Shown: positions 9,856-18,404 of the stretch, one piece after another | How the letters are laid out: each line of letters starts with the position of its first letter | How positions within the stretch are numbered: the stretch's first letter is position 1 | From: Betaproteobacteria bacterium | GTDB taxonomy: Bacteria > Pseudomonadota > Gammaproteobacteria > Burkholderiales > Burkholderiaceae | Direction: 5' to 3' | NCBI GenBank assembly: GCA_016867965.1 | Contig: VGIH01000002.1 | Location: 1-41,554 of the forward strand | Length of the DNA: 41,554 nucleotides | Position numbers and translations under genes: made by a program | The notes under the pieces: generated by a model | The model's database searches: none | Seen by the model: only the letters and a program-made list of their open reading frames with translations | Told to the model about the DNA's origin: nothing

Positions 9856-10347
9856 ATGAATACCAAATTTCTACACGCAATCACCGCAAGCGCTCTAATT
9901 GGCTTTTCTGGCTGGTCTCTTGCCCATAGCGATGCTAAGGGCTCGGACTATCGGATTGGGCAACTGAGGATTGAGAATCCCTATGCGCGAGCAACGGCCC
10001 CAGGTCAAAAAGCTGCAGGCGGGTTTATGAAGATTGAAAATAAAGGCGCCGCCGACCAATTAATTGCGGCAAGCTCCCCGGTGGCTGGCGAGATGCAGCT
10101 GCACACCATGGCGATGGACGGTAATGTCATGAAAATGCGTGAAGTCAAGGGGATTGACGTGCCGGCCAATGGCTCTGTAGACCTAAAACCTGGCGGCTTG
10201 CACCTCATGTTTATGGATATTAAGACGCCTTTAAAAGCAGGCGAAACCGTTCCGGTGAAGCTGAAATTTCAGAAATCGGGTGAGGTGGAAGTTAAATTAC
10301 AAGTGAGGGATATCTCCGGCGGTCATGGGGGCTCGATGAAGCACTGA
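9856..10347 (+). CDS. PCu(A)C family periplasmic copper chaperone
   Basis: IENPYARATAPGQKAAGGFMKIENKG, LHTMAMDGNVMKMREVKGIDVPANGSVDLKPGGLHLMFMDI. ATG at 9856 is a more plausible start than the track start at 9829. Confidence 0.92.
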   Translation: MNTKFLHAITASALIGFSGWSLAHSDAKGSDYRIGQLRIENPYARATAPGQKAAGGFMKIENKGAADQLIAASSPVAGEMQLHTMAMDGNVMKMREVKGIDVPANGSVDLKPGGLHLMFMDIKTPLKAGETVPVKLKFQKSGEVEVKLQVRDISGGHGGSMKH

Positions 10348-10507
10348 TTTCCTTGACTAAGGGTTTTTCCCGTAATTACCGCTTTTGGTGGGCCCGATTG
10401 ATTTTTTGACTTCTAATTGTGATAAATTTATAGCTTATGGCAGATCTTTAGAGGGCTGCCTAATACTAAGTTTATAAGCAATTATTCACGCTATTTAAGG
10501 GTTTTTC

Positions 10508-10834
10508 ATGGTCGATGCAAATCAATCGGGTTGTCTATTTGTTGGTGAAGGGGTCATTTTGAAGGGAAATTTTGCTGTGCCCGATATTGCCTCGGTTTCC
10601 GGTGTTGTGGAAGGCGATTTGTCTGCCAAACAAGTGATTGTTGAAGCTTCTGGTTTGATTCGTGGCAAAGTGGTCGCAGAATCGGTTGATATCCGAGGAG
10701 AAGTTGCCGAGCAGTTAACTGCCTCCCGGTCGCTAATTATTCGCTCTAGCGGTAAAGTCGGCGGTTCTGTTCATTACGCTGAGATTGAGATCGAAAAGGG
10801 TGGATCTTTGCATGGCGATCTGCACCTTATTTAA
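10508..10834 (+). CDS. Bactofilin (polymer-forming cytoskeletal protein) 1
   Basis: Repetitive beta-helix protein: LFVGEGVILKGNF...VEGDLSAKQVIVEASGLIRGKVVAESVDIRGEV. Confidence 0.92.
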   Translation: MVDANQSGCLFVGEGVILKGNFAVPDIASVSGVVEGDLSAKQVIVEASGLIRGKVVAESVDIRGEVAEQLTASRSLIIRSSGKVGGSVHYAEIEIEKGGSLHGDLHLI

Positions 10835-10853
10835 CCTCCCATTAAGGTGATCT

Positions 10854-11300
10854 ATGTTTTCAAAGAAATCCAATGACATTCCAGAAAATTCCTCTGATGA
10901 GTCTCAAAATGCGTATTCAGAGCCAGTAACTGAAGTAGCAGGTGAGCCGGATCAAAGTTATGGCTATGAAAATAACGCCAACCGTGCAAATCCAATTAAG
11001 CCTTCCATTATTAGCGAAGGCTTTGAGTTTGTTGGAACCATTACATCCGAAGGCGTTTTAAATATCTCTGGTGTGATCAAAGGTAAAGTAACGGCCAAAT
11101 CCGTTTTGATTGATTCATCGGGCCTTGTAGAGGGCGAGCTCTTCTCCGATCAGGTAATGGTGAAGGGTAAGGTTTTGGGTGATATTAATTGCCAAGAGCT
11201 CAATATTGGCCCCCTTGCCGAGGTTGATGGCTCTGTGTCATACGACTCGGTCCATATCCAACGTGGCGGTAAGATCAAGGGTCACTTCATTAAGAAGTAA
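10854..11300 (+). CDS. Bactofilin 2
   Basis: Disordered N-terminus, then ISEGFEFVGTITSEGVLNISGVIKGKVTAKSVLIDSSGLVEGELFSDQVMVKGKVLGDI. Confidence 0.92.
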   Translation: MFSKKSNDIPENSSDESQNAYSEPVTEVAGEPDQSYGYENNANRANPIKPSIISEGFEFVGTITSEGVLNISGVIKGKVTAKSVLIDSSGLVEGELFSDQVMVKGKVLGDINCQELNIGPLAEVDGSVSYDSVHIQRGGKIKGHFIKK

Positions 11301-11308
11301 TTGCAATT

Positions 11309-11752
11309 ATGTTTGGCAACAAATCCAAATCAATCAAAACCCTTGGCCAAACCATTGAGTCATTTCAGACCATGGTTGGCGAGGCCACTGAAATCCATGG
11401 GCGTCTGGTTGCCTCTGAGAGCTTGCGAATAGACGGTAAGATCATTGGCAATGTCGAAACCTCGCAAGACGGGGTTGTCAGTATTGCCGTTGGAAAAAAT
11501 GGTTTGGTACAAGGTGATATTTACGCCTATCGCGTCATTATTGCGGGGCGGGTCGAAGGCAATGTCTACTGTACGGAGCGCGTTGAACTTCACAATGGTT
11601 CAGTCGTGCATGGCGATGTGACCTACGGTCAGATTGGTATTGAGCCGGGCGCTCGCTTAAATGGCTTAATGATTTCAAGATCCAAGGACTTGGATACTCA
11701 GGATAGCAGCCAGGTATTTAAGAAAAACTGGGAAAAAATTACTTCTACCTAA
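11309..11752 (+). CDS. Bactofilin 3
   Basis: TMVGEATEIHGRLVASESLRIDGKIIGNVETSQDGVVSIAVGKNGLVQGDIYAYRVIIAGRVEGNVYCTERVELHNGSVVHGDVTY. Confidence 0.93.
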   Translation: MFGNKSKSIKTLGQTIESFQTMVGEATEIHGRLVASESLRIDGKIIGNVETSQDGVVSIAVGKNGLVQGDIYAYRVIIAGRVEGNVYCTERVELHNGSVVHGDVTYGQIGIEPGARLNGLMISRSKDLDTQDSSQVFKKNWEKITST

Positions 11753-11757
11753 GCCCT

Positions 11758-12444
11758 TTAGATGCAGCGGTAGAGTTTTCGTAGGTTTTCGATTTCACCA
11801 AACTTCACATTAGCGGCATCAAATTCGCGGTCAAAGCTCTCGTTTTTGTGGGCATGGGCAAAGATGGCAAGTACGCGTTTCGCTTGCTCATGCCCCATCA
11901 TTGCCGCCAAGCTTAAGTAATAGGCTGCTTTGGAATTGTCTTGAGGAATAAATTCACCCTTGCCGTAGAGTGAACCAATCGTGAAAGCTGACTGACGACT
12001 ACCCGACTCGGCACCCTTGCTGAGTAATTCAAGGCCTTTGAAAATATCCCGAGGAACCCCTTGCTCCATACCTAAACCGAGGGCATAAATATTGCCTAAG
12101 TTGCAATAGGCATCATGGACTTCTTCTTTGATGGCTTTCTCGTAGTACTCGACCGCTACTTTGTAGTTTTGTTTTACTTTACCCAAACCGCGTTCGTGCA
12201 TTAAACCCACGTTATAAAGGGCGTAGCCATTACCGCGGGACGAATGGGAGTTCTGAAACTCATAAAACTGTTCAATCTGTTCGGGGCCTAATTGACCATC
12301 GAAAGTCATCCGAGTCAACATGTAAAGTGCATTTTCATCCAGATCATTTTTGGCAAGATCAAAGAAGATATCAAAGGCAATATCGACCTTGCCTTTATCA
12401 AGATTTAGTTTGCCTAACTCGAATGCGCCTGCGTTATATCCCAT
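11758..12444 (-). CDS. Sel1-repeat (TPR-like) protein
   Basis: Repeated ALYNVGLMHERGLG..., AYCNLGNIYALGLG..., AFTIGSLYGKGEF... units. Confidence 0.85.
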   Translation of the reverse strand: MGYNAGAFELGKLNLDKGKVDIAFDIFFDLAKNDLDENALYMLTRMTFDGQLGPEQIEQFYEFQNSHSSRGNGYALYNVGLMHERGLGKVKQNYKVAVEYYEKAIKEEVHDAYCNLGNIYALGLGMEQGVPRDIFKGLELLSKGAESGSRQSAFTIGSLYGKGEFIPQDNSKAAYYLSLAAMMGHEQAKRVLAIFAHAHKNESFDREFDAANVKFGEIENLRKLYRCI

Positions 12445-12476
12445 CCTAAAATTATATAGGGTTAATCCTAGGCGCG

Positions 12477-12935
12477 TTATTTAGTCGATGCGCAAAATGT
12501 TTCAATAATATGAAAACCAACGGAATCAACGGGTAGGTCAATCCACGGCGGATCGCTCTCTGTCAGATCGATAAAACGACCCTTGCCCATGGGCTCGATG
12601 AAGCCTTGACTGTTGAGTTTTTGGGACTTTTTTTCTTGGCAATCAAACTGAATTAGCGTGATCGCCGAGCGATAGGGTTCGTCATTTGGCCCCACCCGTT
12701 GGGCAAGGTAGTCCTGCAAGACCCATACTTTTAGGAAGGGCCCAATTTTTTCAATGGATTTTTCTTGAATGTAAATCGTGCTGTTAGAAAGCTTGCCAAA
12801 TACCTTCCACGACTCGCTATTTGATTGCGCAAGTGCCGCCATTGAAAGGACCATTAGAAGGATAGCAAGTAATCTGTTAATCACCGGTTGCGAGGAAGAG
12901 AAAAATTTCATAAAGACAGTGCCTAGGAGCACCAT
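12477..12935 (-). CDS. Surface-adhesin E-like secreted protein (copy 1)
   Basis: Signal peptide; WKVFGKLSNSTIYIQEKSIEKIGPFLKVWVLQDYL...ITLIQFDCQEKK; paralogous in layout to 35008-35469. Confidence 0.65.
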   Translation of the reverse strand: MVLLGTVFMKFFSSSQPVINRLLAILLMVLSMAALAQSNSESWKVFGKLSNSTIYIQEKSIEKIGPFLKVWVLQDYLAQRVGPNDEPYRSAITLIQFDCQEKKSQKLNSQGFIEPMGKGRFIDLTESDPPWIDLPVDSVGFHIIETFCASTK

Positions 12936-13690
12936 GAGACATTTTGGAACCAGAATTTGAGTCGGCGCTGTACACGAGCGGTATGAATTCCATTTCGAGT
13001 GCTTTCAAATTCAATGCGATTGCGAGGGGTGGGATCCAAAAGTTGACAGCCAACGCGTATCCGCGAAGATTCTTGGCTCAGACGTGTGTTACGAATAACA
13101 AGATCAAATGGCTCAGAGCGATTTTTTAGGCGTTCAAATGAGCAGCGTGTCCAGATTGTGCCAATTGCCATATCAGTGGCATCAGCACGCAAATCCAACT
13201 GGAGGCCATCCTCCGACATATCAACAATTTGCGCAATCATTTCCTTGCCTTGGGCAAAGTAAATCAATAATTTGAAATCCCGGTCAAAATTACCGGGTCC
13301 CGGTGTTCTAAAGCTTTTGCGTCGTTGAACAATTGCAATTTTTTGGGGAAGATCGCTGGTGTAGGACGAATCGGTCGCGAGGCGGATGTTGTTCAGGCTG
13401 AATTGCACTTTACCGCTATCCACATAAGTTACTAAGATGCGGGTGCCGATGATGGCGGGATGGGATCCGTCTGCCAAAGGCATCACCTTAAAGCGTAATC
13501 CAGTGGGCTCAACGCCTAGAACATTGATGCTAATTCCTTCCCGATCCGTAGCATTTTTGAATAATCCACAGATTCGGTCTTCCTCAAAAATGCGCTCTAG
13601 ATTTTTATAGGTAAACCGAGGGTCTACCCAGTAATTAGGGGCAATCTCTCCAAGTTCGGGGGGGTAAATACGAGCGCTCAATGGTGGCAA
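12923..13690 (-). CDS. YcgR-like PilZ-domain c-di-GMP receptor (copy 1)
   Basis: PilZ motifs RRKSFR and DMSEDG (RxxxR ... DxSxxG); same length and layout as 35494-36243. Confidence 0.85.
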   Translation of the reverse strand: MPPLSARIYPPELGEIAPNYWVDPRFTYKNLERIFEEDRICGLFKNATDREGISINVLGVEPTGLRFKVMPLADGSHPAIIGTRILVTYVDSGKVQFSLNNIRLATDSSYTSDLPQKIAIVQRRKSFRTPGPGNFDRDFKLLIYFAQGKEMIAQIVDMSEDGLQLDLRADATDMAIGTIWTRCSFERLKNRSEPFDLVIRNTRLSQESSRIRVGCQLLDPTPRNRIEFESTRNGIHTARVQRRLKFWFQNVSWCS

Positions 13691-13770
13691 AAAATCTTAT
13701 TTTGCCTGATAAATCATTTGTATACTAAGTTTCAGAACATTAATTGAATTCATCTTTATCAATATTCATC

Positions 13771-13959
13771 ATGAATCATTTTCTTCCCGACGATCGATTG
13801 CGGCGATTTTTGATGTTTCTATTTATTGTGCTTGCCGTGATCGAACTTTCGCGAGCATCATTTATTTGGGGAGCGATTGATATCATTTTTGCAGCAAGTT
13901 TCTCTCCACGCGTTCAGGTCTGGGCTCAAACTCAGTGGGCGCGGATTTTCAAAAGGTAA
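13771..13959 (+). CDS. Small membrane protein, unknown
   Basis: ATG at 13771; MNHFLPDDRLRRFLMFLFIVLAVIELSRASFIWGAIDIIFAASFSPRVQVWAQTQWARIFKR; one or two hydrophobic segments. Confidence 0.55.
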   Translation: MNHFLPDDRLRRFLMFLFIVLAVIELSRASFIWGAIDIIFAASFSPRVQVWAQTQWARIFKR

Positions 13960-13984
13960 TGATGCAAATTGAATTGCACCATTT

Positions 13985-14167
13985 ATGAAAAAAGACTACG
14001 AAATCCTCATAGCAACCCAAGTGCGAGGTAAATGGTGGCGAGTTGATTATGTCAATAAAGAAGGCAGAATGGAGTTTGAAACCGTTGAGGCGCTCGATGC
14101 TCAAAAGGCCATTAACATAACGAGTAACATTTTGTATCGACGTTATCGTACTGGCGATAAAAAATAA
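13985..14167 (+). CDS. Small basic protein, unknown
   Basis: 60 aa ORF MKKDYEILIATQVRGKWWRVDYVNKEGRMEFETVEALDAQKAINITSNILYRRYRTGDKK. Confidence 0.5.
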   Translation: MKKDYEILIATQVRGKWWRVDYVNKEGRMEFETVEALDAQKAINITSNILYRRYRTGDKK

Positions 14168-14280
14168 CATAATAAAAATCAATAAAATCAATTAATTATA
14201 AAATTACCAGGCTATTAGATACTTTTATTTGTCGTAATTTTGACCTAGAATCAATGTGTTCATCATGATTGGTATTGCAT

Positions 14281-14550
14281 ATGGCTGACACCCCGATAAA
14301 TTCCGTATTAGCCCCCTACGTTGGCAGCTCCAACTTGCGTAGCGGCGCGACCTTGGCTGAGCTTAAACTGGGCCTTCCAGAGACCCAGGGCGATTATCGC
14401 TACGTTCCAAAATCCAATGCCATTGAGGGTACTGAAAAAGCCAGTGGCGTCATTGTTGACATCAATCCTTTATCAACTTCTTTGCAAACCAGTGTGGTTT
14501 ATCCCAATGATCCGCGTTTGAAGATCTACAAGCAGATCGAGAACTCATAA
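14281..14550 (+). CDS. Small protein, unknown
   Basis: ORF MADTPINSVLAPYVGSSNLRSGATLAELKLGLPETQGDYRYVPKSNAIEG...; first ATG at 14281. Confidence 0.55.
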   Translation: MADTPINSVLAPYVGSSNLRSGATLAELKLGLPETQGDYRYVPKSNAIEGTEKASGVIVDINPLSTSLQTSVVYPNDPRLKIYKQIENS

Positions 14551-14563
14551 AGGGGCATGGATC

Positions 14564-14875
14564 ATGAGACAGCCACAGCGCAATGATATGTATGTAAATG
14601 GTGAGGGGATGAAGGTGGTTGTTAATAATGTTCTGGCACCCAATCCGGCCGGCGTACAAATTTTGGAGTATAAATTTATTGGCTCACCCGAACTCCACTT
14701 TATTCCCGTTGACGAATTTACAGGTCAGTTTGAGTTTGTAGAAACTTTTTCATCATTTGATATCTACATCGAAGAGCGCAACAAAATACTGCAATTAAAA
14801 GAAGAGGAAGAGGAGCGAGCCGCATTAGCTCGTAGGAAGGCCAAGGAAGAGGCAGCCAGTGCAATTAAGCGCTGA
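14564..14875 (+). CDS. Small protein with charged C-terminal helix, unknown
   Basis: ORF MRQPQRNDMYVNGEGMKVVVNNVLAPNPAGVQILEYKFIGSPELHF...EEEEERAALARRKAKEEAASAIKR; 13 nt after the previous ORF. Confidence 0.6.
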   Translation: MRQPQRNDMYVNGEGMKVVVNNVLAPNPAGVQILEYKFIGSPELHFIPVDEFTGQFEFVETFSSFDIYIEERNKILQLKEEEEERAALARRKAKEEAASAIKR

Positions 14876-14909
14876 GTTTGCGCGCATCGGTATTGGTATC
14901 TAGTCAGTT

Positions 14910-15260
14910 ATGGAAAATTCAGATTTTTATGAGGCCGAGCGCTATCTCAAGTTAGGCCTTTATCCACAAGCCTTTGAGGCGTTTATGGCATTGGAATCCG
15001 GCAGTTACGAATGCACATACTTGATGCCATGCAAGATGGCCCTCAACAATCAATTAAGTCCTCAGCAGCTCGAGCTTTTGTTTCATGACCTTGAGCGGGA
15101 ACTTAAGCAAAAGAATCCAAGGGCCATCTATAACTACGGATTGGTGTTAGACCACATGGGCAATCATGCAAAAGCGATTGAGTTATTGCAAATTGCGATG
15201 GATCTCGATATTCCAGAAGCCAGAGCGGCACTGAGCCGTATTCTGATTAAAGGGTCTTAA
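14910..15260 (+). CDS. TPR/Sel1-like repeat protein
   Basis: EAERYLKLGLYPQAFEAFMALESG..., NPRAIYNYGLVLDHMGNHAKAIELLQIAMDLDIPEARAALSRIL. Confidence 0.65.
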   Translation: MENSDFYEAERYLKLGLYPQAFEAFMALESGSYECTYLMPCKMALNNQLSPQQLELLFHDLERELKQKNPRAIYNYGLVLDHMGNHAKAIELLQIAMDLDIPEARAALSRILIKGS

Positions 15261-15267
15261 GAAGCCC

Positions 15268-15639
15268 TTACTTTGTATTGAGGTTGTTGGATTTGCTTTT
15301 GACCGGAGCAGGTGTAGCAATATCGGCAAATTGATCTTTAATGACCGTCAGCTCTTCAATTTTTTGATTGACCTGTGCAACATTGGCTTCCAGTTTTTGT
15401 ACCTGTTCTTTGTAACTGGCCTCAATCGACTCTTTTTGTTGAATCGATATCGCTCCACCCATTGCCCGAGTGAGCTCGGGGTTCACATGAAAGGCAATCC
15501 GGTAGCCTAAAAAATGAACACCAAATCCAGTCAGGAACAAAAAAATACAGATAATCACGGTAAGCTTGATGAGACCCTTACCTGTAATACTGATTTTCTT
15601 GACTTGGGAGGTTGAGCCTCCGATCCAAATAAGCTGCAT
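15268..15639 (-). CDS. Single-TM coiled-coil protein resembling the N-terminus of an M23 peptidase, without a peptidase domain
   Basis: MQLIWIGGSTSQVKKISITGKGLIKLTVIICIFLFLTGFGVHFLGYR..., then coiled coil QKESIEASYKEQVQKLEANVAQVNQKIEELTVIKDQ; ends at 123 aa. Confidence 0.5.
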   Translation of the reverse strand: MQLIWIGGSTSQVKKISITGKGLIKLTVIICIFLFLTGFGVHFLGYRIAFHVNPELTRAMGGAISIQQKESIEASYKEQVQKLEANVAQVNQKIEELTVIKDQFADIATPAPVKSKSNNLNTK

Positions 15640-15642
15640 GCC

Positions 15643-17361
15643 TTATTTTAAATCCAGATCCGTGACAGCCCCAAGACTGGCGCTACTCGCTAGACGAGCG
15701 TACTTTGCCAGTAAACCCCGTGTATAGCGCGATTTTGGTTGTTTCCAGGCAGCTCGACGCTTGGCGATCTCCTCCTCGGGGACATTAAGCTGAATCAATA
15801 GTTGATTGGCATCGATGGTTACGGAGTCGCCTTCTTGAATCAGGGCGATGGTTCCCCCAACAAACGCCTCTGGTGCGACATGCCCAACCACCATCCCCCA
15901 GGTGCCTCCAGAAAACCGTCCGTCGGTAATCAGGCCAACACTTTCTCCAAGCCCCTGGCCAACTAAAGCAGAAGTGGGCGCTAACATTTCGCGCATTCCA
16001 GGGCCACCTTTGGGTCCTTCATAACGAATAATCACCACATCACCGGCCTTAATCTTCTGGGCGAGGATCGCTGCCATGGCATCGTCTTCTGAGTCAAACA
16101 CCCGGGCAGGACCGGTGATGGACGGATTTTTGAGACCAGTAATTTTTGCAACACAGCCCTCGGGGGATATATTGCCCTTCAGAATTGCCAAGTGCCCATG
16201 GGGATAGATTGGGTTGCTGAGTGGTCGAATGACCCGTTGATCGTTTCTTGGTTTTGCTGGGACATCTTTTAATACCTCGGCAACGGTTTCTCCAGTAATG
16301 GTTAAACAATCGCCGTGGAGCAAGCCACCATCGAGCAAAATTTTCATGATTTGTGGAATTCCGCCGGCTTGGTGCAAATCGGTTGCCAAGAAAGTTCCGG
16401 AGGGTTTCATATCGGCGATGACCGGAACTCTTTTGCGGATCCGCTCAAAGTCATCAATCGTCCAATCAATCTCAGCGGCACTGGCGATTGCTAAAAAATG
16501 TAAGACCGCATTGGTTGATCCGCCAACAGCCATGATGACGCTTACTGCATTCTCAATCGATTTTTTGGTGATGACATCACGAGGACGAATATTTTTCTTA
16601 ATTGCCTCAACTAAAACGCGGGCGGATTGGGCAGCGCTCTCCACCTTTTCTTGATCTTCGTTTGCCATGGTTGAGGAATAGGGCAGGCTCATGCCGAGCG
16701 CCTCAAAGGACGAGCTCATCGTATTTGCGGTATACATACCGCCACATGACCCGCTGCCTGGGCAGGCATGCTGTTCAACACCCTTGAGATCCTCCTCGCT
16801 CAAGCGACCGGCGGTAAATTCCCCAACCGCCTCAAACGCCGATACGATATTCAATTCTTTACCTTTGTAATGACCTGGCATGATGGTTCCACCATAAACA
16901 TAAATGCCAGGGACATTGGTTCGAGCTAGTGCCATCATTCCGCCAGGCATGTTTTTATCGCAACCTCCAATAACCACTACACCGTCTTGCCAAAGACCAT
17001 TGACGCAGACTTCGATGCTGTCAGCAATGACCTCCCGTGAAACCAATGAATACTTCATGCCTTCAGTACCCATCCCAATACCATCGGAGATGGTTGGGGT
17101 TCCAAATACTTGGGCTTTGGCACCGGATGACTCAAGGGCGGCAATCGCAGCATCGGCTAGTTTTTGTAAGCCGCTATTGCAGGGCGTCACTGTGGAATGA
17201 CCGTTGGCAACCCCCACCATCGGTTTGCCAAAATCCGATTCTTTGTAACCCATTGCGTAATACATGGAGCGATTGGGAGCCCTTGCAACCCCCTCGGTCA
17301 CCTGGCGAGAGCGTTCATTTAAGCGTTTTTCGGTCTTGCTATTTGACATGGGTTTGGTCAT
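15643..17361 (-). CDS. ilvD: Dihydroxy-acid dehydratase
   Basis: [30 protein letters not shown] and [21 protein letters not shown] motifs. Confidence 0.97.
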   Translation of the reverse strand: MTKPMSNSKTEKRLNERSRQVTEGVARAPNRSMYYAMGYKESDFGKPMVGVANGHSTVTPCNSGLQKLADAAIAALESSGAKAQVFGTPTISDGIGMGTEGMKYSLVSREVIADSIEVCVNGLWQDGVVVIGGCDKNMPGGMMALARTNVPGIYVYGGTIMPGHYKGKELNIVSAFEAVGEFTAGRLSEEDLKGVEQHACPGSGSCGGMYTANTMSSSFEALGMSLPYSSTMANEDQEKVESAAQSARVLVEAIKKNIRPRDVITKKSIENAVSVIMAVGGSTNAVLHFLAIASAAEIDWTIDDFERIRKRVPVIADMKPSGTFLATDLHQAGGIPQIMKILLDGGLLHGDCLTITGETVAEVLKDVPAKPRNDQRVIRPLSNPIYPHGHLAILKGNISPEGCVAKITGLKNPSITGPARVFDSEDDAMAAILAQKIKAGDVVIIRYEGPKGGPGMREMLAPTSALVGQGLGESVGLITDGRFSGGTWGMVVGHVAPEAFVGGTIALIQEGDSVTIDANQLLIQLNVPEEEIAKRRAAWKQPKSRYTRGLLAKYARLASSASLGAVTDLDLK

Positions 17362-17412
17362 CCAAAAATTAAATCATTAACGAGTTCGTCAGTGTATTCC
17401 TACACCGAATCA

Positions 17413-17577
17413 CTAAATAGCCATCATTTCAAAGCTATCTTTACCAGTGCCGCAATCTGGGCATGCCCAATCACTTGGTACCGCGTCCCAAGGCGTTCCG
17501 GGGGCTATTCCATCCTCAGGGCGCCCAGCCGACTCGTCATAAATAAAGCCACAGACAATGCATAAATAGGTTCTCAT
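17413..17577 (-). CDS. Rubredoxin
   Basis: Not in the ORF track (54 aa). Reverse complement encodes MRTYLCIVCGFIYDESAGRPEDGIAPGTPWDAVPSDWACPDCGTGKDSFEMMAI* with both CxxCG motifs. Confidence 0.95.
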   Translation of the reverse strand: MRTYLCIVCGFIYDESAGRPEDGIAPGTPWDAVPSDWACPDCGTGKDSFEMMAI

Positions 17578-17698
17578 GGGGTTTGTACTTTGAATTAAAA
17601 GAATTATTTTAGTGATATTGACCTAAATTAGCCATAAAGCGAATAGCCTAATAGGATCGGGGTCGGTAAATTCCAAAAATGCCAACTAGGGGAAAGCA

Positions 17699-18304
17699 AT
17701 GAGCACATCGAACGGAACCATCTACTTAATTGATGATGATGCCATTCGCCGTTCCTTATCCCGCATGTTGGCGGATGTTGGCTACGATGTATTTGATTAC
17801 AACAGTGCGACATCTTTTTTAAGCAATAGCCGTGTTGTTTCCCCCGCAGTTATTTTGCTTGATATGCAAATGCCCGATCTCTCAGGCTTGGAGTTATTGG
17901 ATTGTCTCGAAAAAAATGGCAGTACAACGCCGATTATTTTTCTTAGTGGACAAAGTCACCCCCAACAAATTGTTAAAGGGTTGAAAAGAGGCGCATTGGA
18001 TTTTCTATTTAAGCCATTTAATTTAGAAGAATTATTAAATGCGATTCAAACGGCACTTGAATATGACAGGAAGCAGTTCAAGCGAATCCTAAAAACGAGC
18101 GAAATTAAGCAAAACTTTTTGTTATTGACGCCTCGCGAAAAGGAGGTTTTTTCTCTATTGGTGAGTGGCTTAATGAATAAAGAAATCGCTCAGCAGCTAG
18201 GAACAACCGATACAACGATTAAGGCGCATAAGGCTCGGGTTATGGAAAAAATGCGCGCCGGGTCGGTCCAGGATTTAGTCCGTTTTCACCTTGATATGAA
18301 TTAG
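17699..18304 (+). CDS. FixJ/NarL-type response regulator (REC + LuxR HTH)
   Basis: IYLIDDDAIRRSLSRML, VILLDMQMPDLSG, LFKPF, then LTPREKEVFSLLVSGLMNKEIAQQLGTTDTTIKAHKARVMEKM. Confidence 0.93.
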   Translation: MSTSNGTIYLIDDDAIRRSLSRMLADVGYDVFDYNSATSFLSNSRVVSPAVILLDMQMPDLSGLELLDCLEKNGSTTPIIFLSGQSHPQQIVKGLKRGALDFLFKPFNLEELLNAIQTALEYDRKQFKRILKTSEIKQNFLLLTPREKEVFSLLVSGLMNKEIAQQLGTTDTTIKAHKARVMEKMRAGSVQDLVRFHLDMN

Positions 18305-18404
18305 CCCCGAGGTAAATAGACTTTTGTTGATGTTTGGGCTATAGTGCGTTGATAAATAATGACTAAGATCGTTATAAATATTAATAATAAATTGATGAGA
18401 CTGA

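Noticed and set aside
16298-17372. Several + strand ORFs (61-118 aa) across ilvD
   Set aside because: Mirror ORFs on the complement of a strongly coding gene; low-complexity composition.
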